Assembly: GCA_022787085.1 (NCBI GenBank)
Contig: JALFVE010000001.1
Coordinates: 1 to 64,000, forward strand
Direction: 5' to 3'
From: Oscillospiraceae bacterium
GTDB taxonomy: Bacteria > Bacillota > Clostridia > Oscillospirales > Ruminococcaceae
DNA length: 64,000 nt
Each line of letters begins with the position of its first letter. The first letter of the stretch is position 1. Shown one piece after another: positions 45,813-55,425 of this stretch. The position numbers and the translations under genes are program-made. Under the pieces are notes generated by a model that did not search any database, was not told where the DNA came from, and saw only the letters and a program-made list of their open reading frames with translations.

Positions 45813-46892
45813 ATGTCAGATATTTTAAGACTTCCTGCTGAGGAGCTTTACAAAACCGAGCTTGATGCGCTTATTGCAAACGAGAAAAATCCCGTTCCCA
45901 CGGGCTGGAGAATGTCGCCCAAGTCGGTGCTTACATATATCATGGGCGGCAAATCGGGAAATACGGTCATTACGCCAAAATACATGGGCGACAGGCGCAT
46001 TGCCGAGATATGCATTGCCACCCTTGTAACAGACCGTGCGCTTCTTCTCATAGGCGAGCCGGGAACCGCAAAATCATGGCTCTCCGAGCATCTCACTGCC
46101 GCTATTAACGGCAATTCCTCGAGAGTTATCCAGGGAACAGCAGGCACCACCGAGGAGCAGATACGCTATTCATGGAATTATGCCATGCTCCTTGCAAAGG
46201 GTCCCTCTCACGAGGCTCTTGTAAAAAGCCCCGTTTATAACGCTATGGAAACGGGAAGCATTGCACGAATCGAGGAAATATCCCGCTGCGCCTCCGAGGT
46301 GCAGGATGCGCTTATTTCCATTCTTTCCGAAAAACGCATATCCGTTCCCGAGCTTAATGAAGAGATTGCCGCAAAAAAGGGCTTTTCAATAATCGCCACC
46401 GCAAACACAAGAGACAAGGGCGTTAACGAAATGTCCTCCGCACTGAAAAGACGTTTCAATATAGTTGTGCTTCCAGCACCTGCAAATATCGAAACGGAGA
46501 TTGAAATAGTTTTGTCAAGAGTTGCCCAGCTTGCGGACAGCTTCGGGCTTAATGCAAAGCTCCCCGACAGAACTGCCGTTGAAAGAGTTGTAACCATATT
46601 CAGAGAGCTGAGAAGCGGTCAGACCCTTGACGGACAGGTCAAGCTCAAGACTACCTCGGGAGTATTGTCCTCCGCAGAAGCAATATCCCTTCTTATAAAC
46701 AGCATGGCTCTTGCAGGCAGCTTCGGAAACGGCGTGATAACCGATTCCGACCTGGCAGGGGCACTTCAGGGTGCGGTGGTCAAGGACGATAACAAGGACA
46801 AGGCGGTCTGGACAGAATACCTCGAAAACGTTATGCGCAAAAGAAGCGGCTGCGCTAAGCTTTATGCCGAGTGCAGGGAGAGAAATTCGTAA
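45813..46892 (+). CDS. MoxR-type AAA+ ATPase
   Basis: A 359-residue ATPase. Walker A is GEPGTAKS near residue 76, Walker B is ARIEEISRC near residue 150, the sensor segment is IIATANTRDKG near residue 193, followed by the arginine finger region ALKRRFN. MoxR ATPases act with VWA partners as remodelling or insertion chaperones; here the VWA gene is two genes downstream. AAAGGA lies before the ATG. The stop codon overlaps the next start (TAATG). Confidence 0.9.
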   Translation: MSDILRLPAEELYKTELDALIANEKNPVPTGWRMSPKSVLTYIMGGKSGNTVITPKYMGDRRIAEICIATLVTDRALLLIGEPGTAKSWLSEHLTAAINGNSSRVIQGTAGTTEEQIRYSWNYAMLLAKGPSHEALVKSPVYNAMETGSIARIEEISRCASEVQDALISILSEKRISVPELNEEIAAKKGFSIIATANTRDKGVNEMSSALKRRFNIVVLPAPANIETEIEIVLSRVAQLADSFGLNAKLPDRTAVERVVTIFRELRSGQTLDGQVKLKTTSGVLSSAEAISLLINSMALAGSFGNGVITDSDLAGALQGAVVKDDNKDKAVWTEYLENVMRKRSGCAKLYAECRERNS

Positions 46893-49129
46893 TGGCGGCT
46901 TTTTTCGGCGTGCGGCATCTTTCACCCGCCTGCGCTTATTATGTCAGGGAATTTCTTGACAGAAACGATCCCGAGATCGTTCTGATAGAAGGTCCCTCCG
47001 ATCTGAATCACCTGATAGAACCACTTTGCAGCAATGAAACGAAAATGCCTGCGGCTATCCTTGCATACACCGAGGATTCCCCCGTTAAGACCGTATTATT
47101 CCCCCTTGCGGAGTTTTCACCCGAATATCAGGCTATGAAATGGGCGGTAAGGAATGGCAGACGGGTTATGTTCTGCGATCTGCCCTCAACCTGTCTGCTT
47201 GCACGTCAGAATGAAGAAGAAAAGCAGGACGAGGATAAAACTGAGCGAATTTCCGTTTACACCGAGATGGAAAAGGTCTCGGGAACGGATAATGATTCCT
47301 TCTGGGAATATACATTTGAACAGTGCGAAAGCTATGATGATTTTCTTGAAGCAGTCTCCGAATACGGACGAAGCCTTCGGGAATTATCCGAAAATGACGG
47401 ACATAACAGGCTTCGGGAAAGCTATATGCGAAGGGTCATTTCAGAATGTGAAAATGATGTCCCCTCGAAAAAAATATGCGTTATAACAGGCGCATTTCAT
47501 ACCGCAGGAATCAAGGATATCCCCTTTTCGGATGATGACAGAAGGCTTACGAAAAATCTGTCCGCCGTCAAGGCAAAGGCTACTCTCATGCCCTATTCCT
47601 ATTATCGCCTTTCATCCCGCTCGGGCTACGGCGCAGGAAGCAGGGCTCCCGCATATTTCGAGCTTCTGTGGAACAGCAGGCTAAAAAATGCTGTGGGAAG
47701 CAGTTCGGACAGATATCTTTCAATGATAGCCGCATATCAGCGTGAGAATGGTTATGCCGCATCTACTGCCGAGGTCATTGAGGCAAAGCGGCTTGCAGAC
47801 ACGCTTGCCGCAATGAGGGGCGGGAAATTCCCCAATATGACCGACCTGCGTGACGCTGCCATCAGCTGCATCGGTCACGGCTCCTTCGGTGAAATATCCC
47901 TTGCCTGCGCCGATACTGAGATAGGCACAAAAATCGGCTCTCTTCCCGACGGAACAGTCTGCACATCGGTTCAGGAGGATTTTACAAGACAGCTCAGGGA
48001 ATTAAAGCTTGAAAAATACAGAAAAGCGTCAGCCGAGGATATTGAGCTTGATCTGCGTGAAAATCTTCGGGTGAAATCGGAAAAGTCTGCATTTCTCGAC
48101 CTTAACCGTTCCTTTTTTCTGCACAGACTCAGAATCTTAGGCATTAGCTTTGCGGAAGCAATGCCGAGGGCGCAGGATAATGCCACATGGGCTGAACGCT
48201 GGAAACTGCAATGGACTCCCGAGGCTGAGATTGAAATTGTCGAGGCTTCCCTCAAGGGCGATACCGTAAAGCTTGCGGCAGAATATGAGCTGAATTTCAG
48301 GCTCTTAGAAGCGGATTCGGTAAATGCGGCAGCAATAATACTGTCAGACGCCTTTGACGCAGGGCTTACCGAATGTATTTCTTCTGCAATTTCAGCGATA
48401 CAGAAGCAGACGGCAGACTGCTCCTCCGCAGAGGATACGGGAAAAACCATCGGAACGCTTTCCGCCATTGTCCGCTTCGGAGGAATTAGAAGAATAGCAT
48501 CGGAGCCTATCTATCCGCTGATGGAAAAGCTGTATCTGAGATACTGTCTTTGTATGCCCTCGGCGGCGGTATGCGACAGAAACGGCGCAGAGCAGCTGAT
48601 AATATCCGCAGCGGCTGTGAACGACGCCTGCCTGTCCCATGATTTTCTTGATTCGTGCAGATTTATCACGCTGCTTTCGGACATTGCGGACAATAACTTT
48701 GCAAATCCGCTGCTGTCGGGCTATTCCACAGCAATTCTGACAGAGCGGGGAGAAATATCCTCCGAAAAGCTGTCCGAGCTTATCAGCAGACATCTCTCCG
48801 CAGGAACGCCTCCCGCAGAAGCGGCAATGTGGTTTGAAGGGCTTGCAAGGCGGAACAGGCGCTCGCTTATCAGCAGGCTGTCCGTATGGGAAAAGCTATG
48901 CGATTTTGTTGCAAAGCTTGATGATGATGGATTCAAGCCCGTTCTTGTGGCTCTAAGAAGGACATTTTCCGACTTTTCTCCTGCGGAAAGATCCGATATT
49001 GCAGAAAATATCGGTGAGGTGCTGGGAATATCAAAGGAAGCGGCTGCGGAATTTGTTACAATGCAGCTAAGCTCCGATGAACAGCAGTCCATAGATGAGC
49101 TTGACGATTTTGATTTTGGTGATATATAA
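46892..49129 (+). CDS. DUF5682-like protein
   Basis: A 745-residue protein. The N-terminal FGVRHLSPACAYYVREFL and EIVLIEGPSDLNHLI, together with CVITGAFHTAGI near residue 200, match what I know of DUF5682, which resembles the TraB/TIKI-type fold with conserved Glu and His residues. Enzyme activity is unproven. ATG 46892 overlaps the MoxR stop; upstream codons from 46871 lie inside the MoxR gene. The C-terminal two thirds is helical. It ends in TAATG, overlapping the VWA start. Confidence 0.75.
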   Translation: MAAFFGVRHLSPACAYYVREFLDRNDPEIVLIEGPSDLNHLIEPLCSNETKMPAAILAYTEDSPVKTVLFPLAEFSPEYQAMKWAVRNGRRVMFCDLPSTCLLARQNEEEKQDEDKTERISVYTEMEKVSGTDNDSFWEYTFEQCESYDDFLEAVSEYGRSLRELSENDGHNRLRESYMRRVISECENDVPSKKICVITGAFHTAGIKDIPFSDDDRRLTKNLSAVKAKATLMPYSYYRLSSRSGYGAGSRAPAYFELLWNSRLKNAVGSSSDRYLSMIAAYQRENGYAASTAEVIEAKRLADTLAAMRGGKFPNMTDLRDAAISCIGHGSFGEISLACADTEIGTKIGSLPDGTVCTSVQEDFTRQLRELKLEKYRKASAEDIELDLRENLRVKSEKSAFLDLNRSFFLHRLRILGISFAEAMPRAQDNATWAERWKLQWTPEAEIEIVEASLKGDTVKLAAEYELNFRLLEADSVNAAAIILSDAFDAGLTECISSAISAIQKQTADCSSAEDTGKTIGTLSAIVRFGGIRRIASEPIYPLMEKLYLRYCLCMPSAAVCDRNGAEQLIISAAAVNDACLSHDFLDSCRFITLLSDIADNNFANPLLSGYSTAILTERGEISSEKLSELISRHLSAGTPPAEAAMWFEGLARRNRRSLISRLSVWEKLCDFVAKLDDDGFKPVLVALRRTFSDFSPAERSDIAENIGEVLGISKEAAAEFVTMQLSSDEQQSIDELDDFDFGDI

Positions 49130-50280
49130 TGGATAATAAGGAAATTCTCAAACGCTGGCGGCTCATTCTTGGAGCGGACAGCGATAAAATGATGGAAAGC
49201 TTAGGCGGCGCAGCGGCTCTTTCCGAGGAGGAAATGCTGATGGACAGCGCCCTTTCGCAGATATACGGAAATGACGGAACGGGGCTTTCGGGAACTGCGG
49301 GAAGAGGACCGTCATCGCCAAAGCTTACAAAATGGCTGGGCGATCTGCGCACCCTTTTTTCTCCGATGGAAATAAAGGTGATACAAAATGACGCCATTGA
49401 AAAAAAGGGCTTGAAGCAGCTGCTTTTCGAGCCTGAAATGCTGGATTCCATCGAGCCCGATATTAACACAGCCTCCCTTCTTCTGATGCTCAAGGACCAG
49501 ATCCCGCAGAAGTCCAAGGACAATGCAAGAGCATATATTGCAAAGATAGTTGAGGATATTAACCGCCGCCTTTCGGATGATATAAAGCGCTCTGTTACAT
49601 CAGCGCTCAATAAAAGAAATCATTCTCCCATTCCCTCGGCGGCGGCTCTGGACTGCAGGCTGACCATAAGGCGTAATCTGAAAAATTTCGACCCCGACAC
49701 AAAAACCATTCTTCCCGAGAAATTCTACTTTTTCGAGAGAGCATCCCGCTCGGCTTCAAGGACTGTTATAATTGATATTGACCAGAGCGGCTCCATGGGC
49801 GAATCGGCAATTTATTCCTCTGTTATCGGCTGCATACTTGCAAGCATGAATTCCCTGAAAACTCATGTGGTGGCATTTGATACGAATGTTACCGATCTGA
49901 CCGAGCATTGCTCCGACCCTGTGGAGCTTCTTTACGGAATACAGCTGGGGGGCGGAACGGATATCGAAAAATCCGTTGCATACTGCACAGGGCTTATTGA
50001 GCAGCCCGAAAAAACAACCATGTTTATCGTTACCGACCTTTGTGAGGGCGGCAATCGGAACGGTCTTATCCGCCGGCTGGAGGAGCTGAAGGAATCGGGC
50101 GTCAATCTTGTTATTCTTCTGGCAATTTCCGACAGCGGAAAGCCTATATATGACGCTGCCATGGCGGACAAGGCGGCGGCTCTTGACATTCCCTGCTTTG
50201 CCTGTCCTCCCGAAAGGCTGCCCGAGCTGCTGGAGGCAGCCTTGAAGAAACATTCCCTCAAGGCTTTTGAACAGAAATAA
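49129..50280 (+). CDS. VWA domain protein, MoxR partner
   Basis: A 383-residue protein. Residues 1-200 are helical; the C-terminal von Willebrand A domain (about 205-380) has a complete metal site: DIDQSGSMGES, a Thr in GGGTDIEKS and Asp in IVTDLCEGG. VWA proteins of this kind bring substrates to MoxR ATPases. Last gene of the operon, overlapping its predecessor by one base and followed by a terminator. Confidence 0.88.
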   Translation: MDNKEILKRWRLILGADSDKMMESLGGAAALSEEEMLMDSALSQIYGNDGTGLSGTAGRGPSSPKLTKWLGDLRTLFSPMEIKVIQNDAIEKKGLKQLLFEPEMLDSIEPDINTASLLLMLKDQIPQKSKDNARAYIAKIVEDINRRLSDDIKRSVTSALNKRNHSPIPSAAALDCRLTIRRNLKNFDPDTKTILPEKFYFFERASRSASRTVIIDIDQSGSMGESAIYSSVIGCILASMNSLKTHVVAFDTNVTDLTEHCSDPVELLYGIQLGGGTDIEKSVAYCTGLIEQPEKTTMFIVTDLCEGGNRNGLIRRLEELKESGVNLVILLAISDSGKPIYDAAMADKAAALDIPCFACPPERLPELLEAALKKHSLKAFEQK

Positions 50281-50281
50281 T

Positions 50282-50318
50282 AAAATGCCTGCTGCGGCGG
50301 GCATTTTTATTTTTTTTT
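50282..50318 (+). terminator. Terminator of the SWIM/MoxR/VWA operon
   Basis: ATGCCTGC pairs with GCGGGCAT around a short loop, followed by a long T-rich run. Confidence 0.75.
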
Positions 50319-50328
50319 AAAAAATTTT

Positions 50329-50375
50329 GCTGTCCGGATTTTGTTACAGCAAATATGTTATAATTATTACAAGAA
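50329..50375 (+). promoter_or_regulatory. Promoter of the Jet locus with the shared motif
   Basis: Extended -10 TATGTTATAAT at 50354-50364, poor -35, preceded by CTGTCCGGATTTTGTTACAG. It matches the promoter at 42443-42489 over about 46 bases without gaps. A second TATAAT at 50426-50431 also lacks a -35. Confidence 0.55.
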
Positions 50376-50470
50376 AAAAATAATACAATTTGTTTTAAAA
50401 TTCCTTTTGATATGACATAACATGATATAATATTCAAAAGCAATGTCAATTGCATAACAGGGGGGATAAA

Positions 50471-51469
50471 ATGCCGGCAAGCATTAAGAGAATGAACAAA
50501 ATGTCCGAAACTGCATATCTGTCCGCCGATAAAGCAGAGCTGTACAGAACGATAATGCGGCTGCTGTATAATGAAAAGGAATTGTTCAATGCTCAGCTCA
50601 GTACAACCGAAATATTTGAGAAGGTGAAAATCTGTGACGGCTTCTCTGCGCTTTCCACAGATGAGCTGAAGCAGGCACTGACTCAGCTTACTGATTGGGG
50701 AAATCTTGTTCCGATGCAGGATCCCAGAAGAGTGTCAACTATCGAAGAATACAAAAACAAGCAGTATCGCTATTCGCTGACGGAATATTCGATCAAGATA
50801 GAGCGGATGACCATTGAGCTTGAAAATCTTTTTTCCGAAGGAAACGTTCTGTCAACAGCCTCTCTGAGAAATCTTGATCATTATCTGTCCGATGTTCGGC
50901 GGATAATTGAAAATGAAAACCTGATCGAGGTTAACGAATGGTGGAAAAATCTTCAGGAGGAATTTAAAAGACTTATTCAGAATTATTCCGATTATCTTCA
51001 TGCGTTTTATTCGGTAAACGGCGAAAAGCTGATACGTTCGGTAGAATTTATACTCCACAAGGATAAATTTGTGGAGTATCTCAGAGGCTTTATCCGTGTA
51101 TTGCAGAGATATTCGGGCATTATTGAAAAAGCGCTGATTGGGATAGAAAAGGATGTCCGGGAAAAATTATTGGATAAGGTCGCCGCAAGCGAGCTGGCAC
51201 TCCCCCGAACAAGCACCGAAGCACTCGATATACGGAATATTGCCGATAAAGTCAAGGGTCAGTGGGACGCTTTATATAAATGGTTCGTGTCAGACGAATC
51301 CTCTCCGTCTGTTTGCAGCATGGCAATGGAATATACCAATGAAATAATCAAAGCTTGCTTCAAAGGAAAATCTGAAGCCCGAGCAGCTTTATTTAATTCT
51401 GAACGAATCGCTCAGAACGCTTTCAGAGGACGATCTGCGTCCTATGTCGGAGGCTATGAGCAAAATTGA
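50471..51469 (+). pseudogene. jetA: JetA-like (TIGR02677/DUF2397) gene, 3' truncated
   Basis: The first 295 or so residues resemble JetA of type III Wadjet, the kleisin-like subunit of a condensin-type anti-plasmid complex: YLSADKAELYRTIMRLLY, EYKNKQYRYSLTEYSIKIERM and a long helical middle. After MEYTNEIIK the frame runs on for about 40 unrelated residues that overlap, in another frame, JetC coding sequence. Full JetA is about 500 residues. ATG 50471 follows AGGGGGG. The missing end, the whole of JetB and the JetC head seem to have been lost in one deletion ending near 51345. Confidence 0.7.
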
Positions 51470-53618
51470 GGATTCCCATCGTCATATTGAGGACGCGCAG
51501 AAATCCCTCAGGGATGTAAAGGCAATTTCCGATGAGTATGACAGGTATAACCGATATATGATCCGAAAAAAGGCTGAGCAGTATCTTAAGGCAAATGCCG
51601 AAGTCTCTGAGGCAAACACTGAGTTGAATGAACTGAATGAAAATATCCGTGAGGCAGATGAACAGATCATCGCCGAAAATGAAAAAATACAGGAATCCAA
51701 TATCAGGCTGGCTGATCTGGAACGTGAAAAGGAAGCGCTGCATTACGATAATATTGAGAAAATGGTGAAGGATAAGGTTGAGGCTAAAAAGCTGCTCAGC
51801 GAAGAGGAAAAAAAAGCAAAGGAAAAGGAAGCTGTTATTTCCGAAAAATCAGAAATCCGAGATAATAAGTACAGAAAATTTACAGAGACAAAAATTCAAT
51901 GGGAAGACATTGACAGTGAAATAAAAAAGAAGCTTGCAGAGCTTGAAAAATACGTTGAATTTGTCCCTCCGCTTCACAATCAGTATATAAGAGGCATCAG
52001 GACGGATGAAAGATATTTTGATTGCAGCAGTCAGTGCAGCCGTGAAATAAGCGGTTATCTCGAACGTCTGAGAAATGCCCTTGCTGTTATTAGAGAACGC
52101 GACGGCTCAAGAGGTTATTATGAGGAAAGCGCAAAGGCATTTGACAATGCAGAAAAGAATTTTTCGGACAAGAAAAATGATCTGAAAACAGCTGAGAAAA
52201 TTCTCTCGGATCAGAAGGACAGCCTGATCGAAAGCTGCTGCATTGCGGCTAAAAACAACAAAGAATATTCCATTGACGATATAATGCTGAAAAATCTCGA
52301 AAGGATCATCATCAATTACGAGGGGCATGGCTCGGCTGCAGAATTTCTGAAGCGCATAACCGACCGCAAGGTTTATCTTTCCGAAATGCTCAACAAACAG
52401 CTCTGTGAATGTAGGAATAAAGCGGATTCCGCCGAAAAGGAATATGATGACGCCGAAAAGAAGCTGGACGAATTAAAAAATGCCGCCGGGCCTGTTCCCG
52501 AAAGATCGGAAATGCGCACCGAGGCAAGGCGGATCTTAAAGGAAAAGGGTATCATCGCCCGTCCATTCTATGAGTGTATTGATTTTTGCGAGAATACGGA
52601 TGAAGCGCAGCGGGCATTGCTTGAAGCCGAGCTTACCGATATGGGGATTCTTGACGCACTGGTAGTCCCGGAGGATATGTATGAAAAAGCTGTCAGTGAG
52701 ATAAACAAACTGTCCGAATGTATCATAGCTGTGGGAAGTGAAAATAAAGTCGTTTCCGAAAAAGCGGAAAATGAATTTTTCATTGTAACAGCCGAAGATG
52801 AATTAAAGACTGAAACGGTAAATATCCTGCAATATATTTTCGGAGAAAATAAGATACTTGTGAGTATCGGCAAAAACGGAGCTTACCGCAGCGGAATACT
52901 TGAAGGACACTCGATAAGCGAATATCCCTCAAGATTTATTGGTGCACAAAGCCGCAGAAGGTATCGTGAACAGCAGATAAATGCACTTACGGCTATCCGT
53001 GATGAGCTGCTTGCTGCATACACTGCTGCACAGGAGGAGCTTAAAATAACCGAAAAGAGGACTGAGCTGCTTATCAGCGAATTTGAAAATCTGCCCGATA
53101 CGGCGGATATCAATCAGGCGCTGGATATGGTAGAGCAGGCAAGGATCGGAGCCGAAACGGCAAAGCAGCAGTTAAAGGCGGCAGAGGATAATTTTAACAG
53201 AAGCAAAATGGAATATGAAGCTAAATGCTCGGAAGCAGAGCTTGCCTGCGGTGAATTTCCCTATCGCAAGACCTCGGAGGATTATTCCATGGCTATTCGT
53301 GATATAAGCAGCTATTCAAATGATTTACAGGAAATACTTACGGATTTGCGGCGCAGAATGGAATGTACCCTGGAGATGCAGAGCCTTGAAGAGTCTGCCG
53401 AGTCGCTGGATGAATATATTTATTCTGCCGATCAGGAGCTGAGGAGCATTAAAAATGCGATAATAATGACCGACGCGAGCATCCGGGATATAAAATATTT
53501 GCCGACAGCGGAGAAATATGTCTTATTTCATCAGCAAACCTTTCGGAGATCGGCTATGCGGATTCTGACAGCGGAAGGGTGTACGTTGTTGAAAATCAGA
53601 TGGTTTTTTCAGCATTGA
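51348..53618 (+). pseudogene. jetC: JetC-like (TIGR02680) coiled-coil middle, both heads missing
   Basis: From 51348 the frame reads LKPEQLYLILNESLRTLSED and LRPMSEAMSKIEDSHRHIED, typical of the SMC/SbcC-like JetC, then about 700 residues of coiled coil with a central hinge-like part (GIIARPFYECIDF to ISEYPSRFIGAQ). There is no Walker A before it and no signature motif or Walker B after it, so the ATPase head is absent at both ends. JetC is normally about 1350 residues. The last 40 residues before the stop at 53618 overlap JetD sequence in another frame. No ribosome site precedes the first ATG at 51444. Confidence 0.75.
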
Positions 53619-54001
53619 GCAGCACCGCCGCACAGTATAAGCTCAGCCTGCTATGCACCTCGGGACAGATGAAATCGGCGGGAATAAAGCTGATCGGTAT
53701 GCTTGTTGAATCGGGCTGCGAAATACTGTATGCGGGGGATTTTGATCCCGAAGGACTGCAGATAGCAGATAAGCTGCTTAGAAGATATCACAACAAAAAA
53801 GTGCATACATGGCGAATGAGCAGGGAGGACTATGCTTCCATCGGCAAAGCGGAGGATATTTCCGAAAGCAGACTTAAAAAGCTCCGAACCATCGGCTCGG
53901 ATGAACTGAAGGAAACAGCCGCCGAGCTGGAAGCCTCGGGAAAAGCGGCATATCAGGAGCTGCTGATCCCTGCCATGAAAAAGGATATGCTCTGCATATG
54001 A
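53495..54001 (+). pseudogene. jetD: JetD-like (TIGR02679/DUF2399) C-terminal fragment with TOPRIM domain
   Basis: In this frame GEICLISSANLSEIGYADS leads into VYVVENQMVFSAL and LLCTSGQMKSAGIKLIG, then the TOPRIM motif YAGDFDPEGLQIADKLL, which holds metal-binding acidic residues of the Wadjet nuclease. It is the last 165 residues of a protein of about 400. The nuclease core is present but has no start of its own; GTG 53579 has no convincing ribosome site. It is out of frame with the JetC remnant it is joined to. Confidence 0.7.
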
Positions 54002-54047
54002 AAAAAATCAGCTGTTTTCGGGAACGTGAAACAGCTGATTTTTTTGA
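54001..54047. terminator. Bidirectional terminator
   Basis: AAAAAAATCAGCTGTTT and AAACAGCTGATTTTTTT form a 17-bp stem between the Jet relic and araR. Confidence 0.9.
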
Positions 54048-54062
54048 GGGGATTATGAAGGA

Positions 54063-55112
54063 TCAGGAGCTTTCCTTTTCAATAAGCTTCCATGGGATAG
54101 TTTCGGAGTCTGCCCTTCTGCCGTTAATTATATCCGCCAGCTTGCGGGCGGCGATGGTGCCGATGTTCATATCATCGTATGAAAGGGAGGTTATCTTCAC
54201 AGGGGACATTTCGCTCAGACTGCTGTTGTCAAAGCTTACCACCGCAATATCCTCGGGCACTCTCTTTCCGCAGGATGTGAGATATTTTATCAGCATAAAT
54301 GCTATCTCGTCATTATAGCAAACTACGGCGGTCGAATCCCCAATGGCGGACAGGATATTTCCCGACCCGTCAAACAGCCTGTCCTTTGTTTCCGTGGTGT
54401 ACCATACAGTCCTGCTGTCGGGAACGAAAAGCTTATTGTCAAACATTGCAGAAATATACCCCGAATAACGTTCATGCCCCTGAATATCATCAGCCTTGAA
54501 TATCGCAGCAATGCTTCTGTGACCCTTTTTCAGAAGATAGGTCACAAGCTCATACCCGCCCCTGCGGTTATCCGCACATACATACAAAGGACCTTTAAGC
54601 CCCGGATAGCAGCTGTTGAAGAATACTATAGGTATGCCCCGCTCCGCAAGCTTTTCGTAAAGGCAGATATTGGGATTCGGCAGAGCCGTTTTTGTGCCCT
54701 CCACAAGGATCCCCGCAACAGGGTCTTTTAGAATATCCTCAAGTATCTGCCGCTCGCTGCATATGCTGTTTTTTGTGGCTGAAAGAATGGCTGAGAATTT
54801 ATTTTTTGACAGCACCTCTTCAACGCCTCTCAGCTGCCCCGGGAAAATATAGTCGTCAATATATGTGGCAATAACAGAGATCTTCCCGCTGCCGGCAGCG
54901 GGATTTCTTATTTTAACCATAGAACCGCTGCCCTGCTTTTTTTCGATAAATCCCTTCTCCGCAAGTACCGACAGGGCTTTTCTCACAGTCTGCCTGCTCA
55001 CACCGAATATTTCCGTAAGCTGCTCCTCCGTGGGGAGATGAGCTCCACTGCGGTAATGACCCGCCCCTATCTCGTCGGATAGGGAATCTGCCACAAATTC
55101 ATATTTCTTCAA
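54063..55112 (-). CDS. araR: AraR-type GntR/LacI transcriptional regulator
   Basis: A 349-residue repressor of arabinose genes. The N-terminal GntR winged helix (1-70) has HLPTEEQLTEIFGVSRQTVR. The rest is a LacI-type sugar-binding domain (KISVIATYIDDYIFPGQLRG, AVVCYNDEIAFMLIKYL, VSFDNSSLSEMSP). The start is TTG 55112, with GAGGTGA 6 bases upstream. It lies divergent to araA-araB-araD, and an AATTTGTATT site downstream of its own promoter suggests autoregulation. Confidence 0.88.
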   Translation of the reverse strand: MKKYEFVADSLSDEIGAGHYRSGAHLPTEEQLTEIFGVSRQTVRKALSVLAEKGFIEKKQGSGSMVKIRNPAAGSGKISVIATYIDDYIFPGQLRGVEEVLSKNKFSAILSATKNSICSERQILEDILKDPVAGILVEGTKTALPNPNICLYEKLAERGIPIVFFNSCYPGLKGPLYVCADNRRGGYELVTYLLKKGHRSIAAIFKADDIQGHERYSGYISAMFDNKLFVPDSRTVWYTTETKDRLFDGSGNILSAIGDSTAVVCYNDEIAFMLIKYLTSCGKRVPEDIAVVSFDNSSLSEMSPVKITSLSYDDMNIGTIAARKLADIINGRRADSETIPWKLIEKESS

Positions 55113-55125
55113 TCCCGTTCACCTC

Positions 55126-55181
55126 AAAAATAATACAAATTCTCTGATAATTATAATACAACTTTAAATGCAATTTGTCAA
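55126..55181 (-). promoter_or_regulatory. araR promoter and operator
   Basis: Minus-strand TTGACA and TATTAT with a 17-base spacer (55181-55153). AATTTGTATTATTTTT follows at 55141-55126, close to the sites ahead of araA. Confidence 0.7.
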
Positions 55182-55266
55182 GCATATTATATTTAAAAAT
55201 GTTTTTCTCAGGGGTATATATGCAATATAAACAGACAGACCTTAGAAATAATGTGAAATTTGTGTA

Positions 55267-55295
55267 TTGCAATCGCTATAGCCTTGTGATAGAAT
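55267..55295 (+). promoter_or_regulatory. Promoter of the ara operon
   Basis: TTGCAA and TAGAAT with a 17-base spacer and an extended TGA. The predicted start near 55302 is upstream of the two repeated operators. Confidence 0.6.
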
Positions 55296-55329
55296 AAAAT
55301 AAAGCAATATGAGCAATGCAAATGCGCAG

Positions 55330-55365
55330 AATTTGTATTTATTTTTTTGAATTTGTATTTATTTT
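55330..55365 (+). promoter_or_regulatory. Tandem AraR operator candidates
   Basis: AATTTGTATTTATTTT occurs twice, at 55330-55345 and 55350-55365, exactly 20 bases apart. ATTTGTA is a half-site of the known AraR operator ATTTGTACGTACAAAT. Placed after the predicted transcript start, they would act as a roadblock. Confidence 0.6.
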
Positions 55366-55425
55366 GCCCGATCCTCAAGCAAAATAATACCAATCTGAAA
55401 AACTTCAGGAAAGGAATGTAATAAA

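Noticed and set aside
55330-55365. Tandem repeat as a microsatellite
   Set aside because: The 20-bp spacing, the position between araR and araA and a third copy in the araR leader fit operators better.
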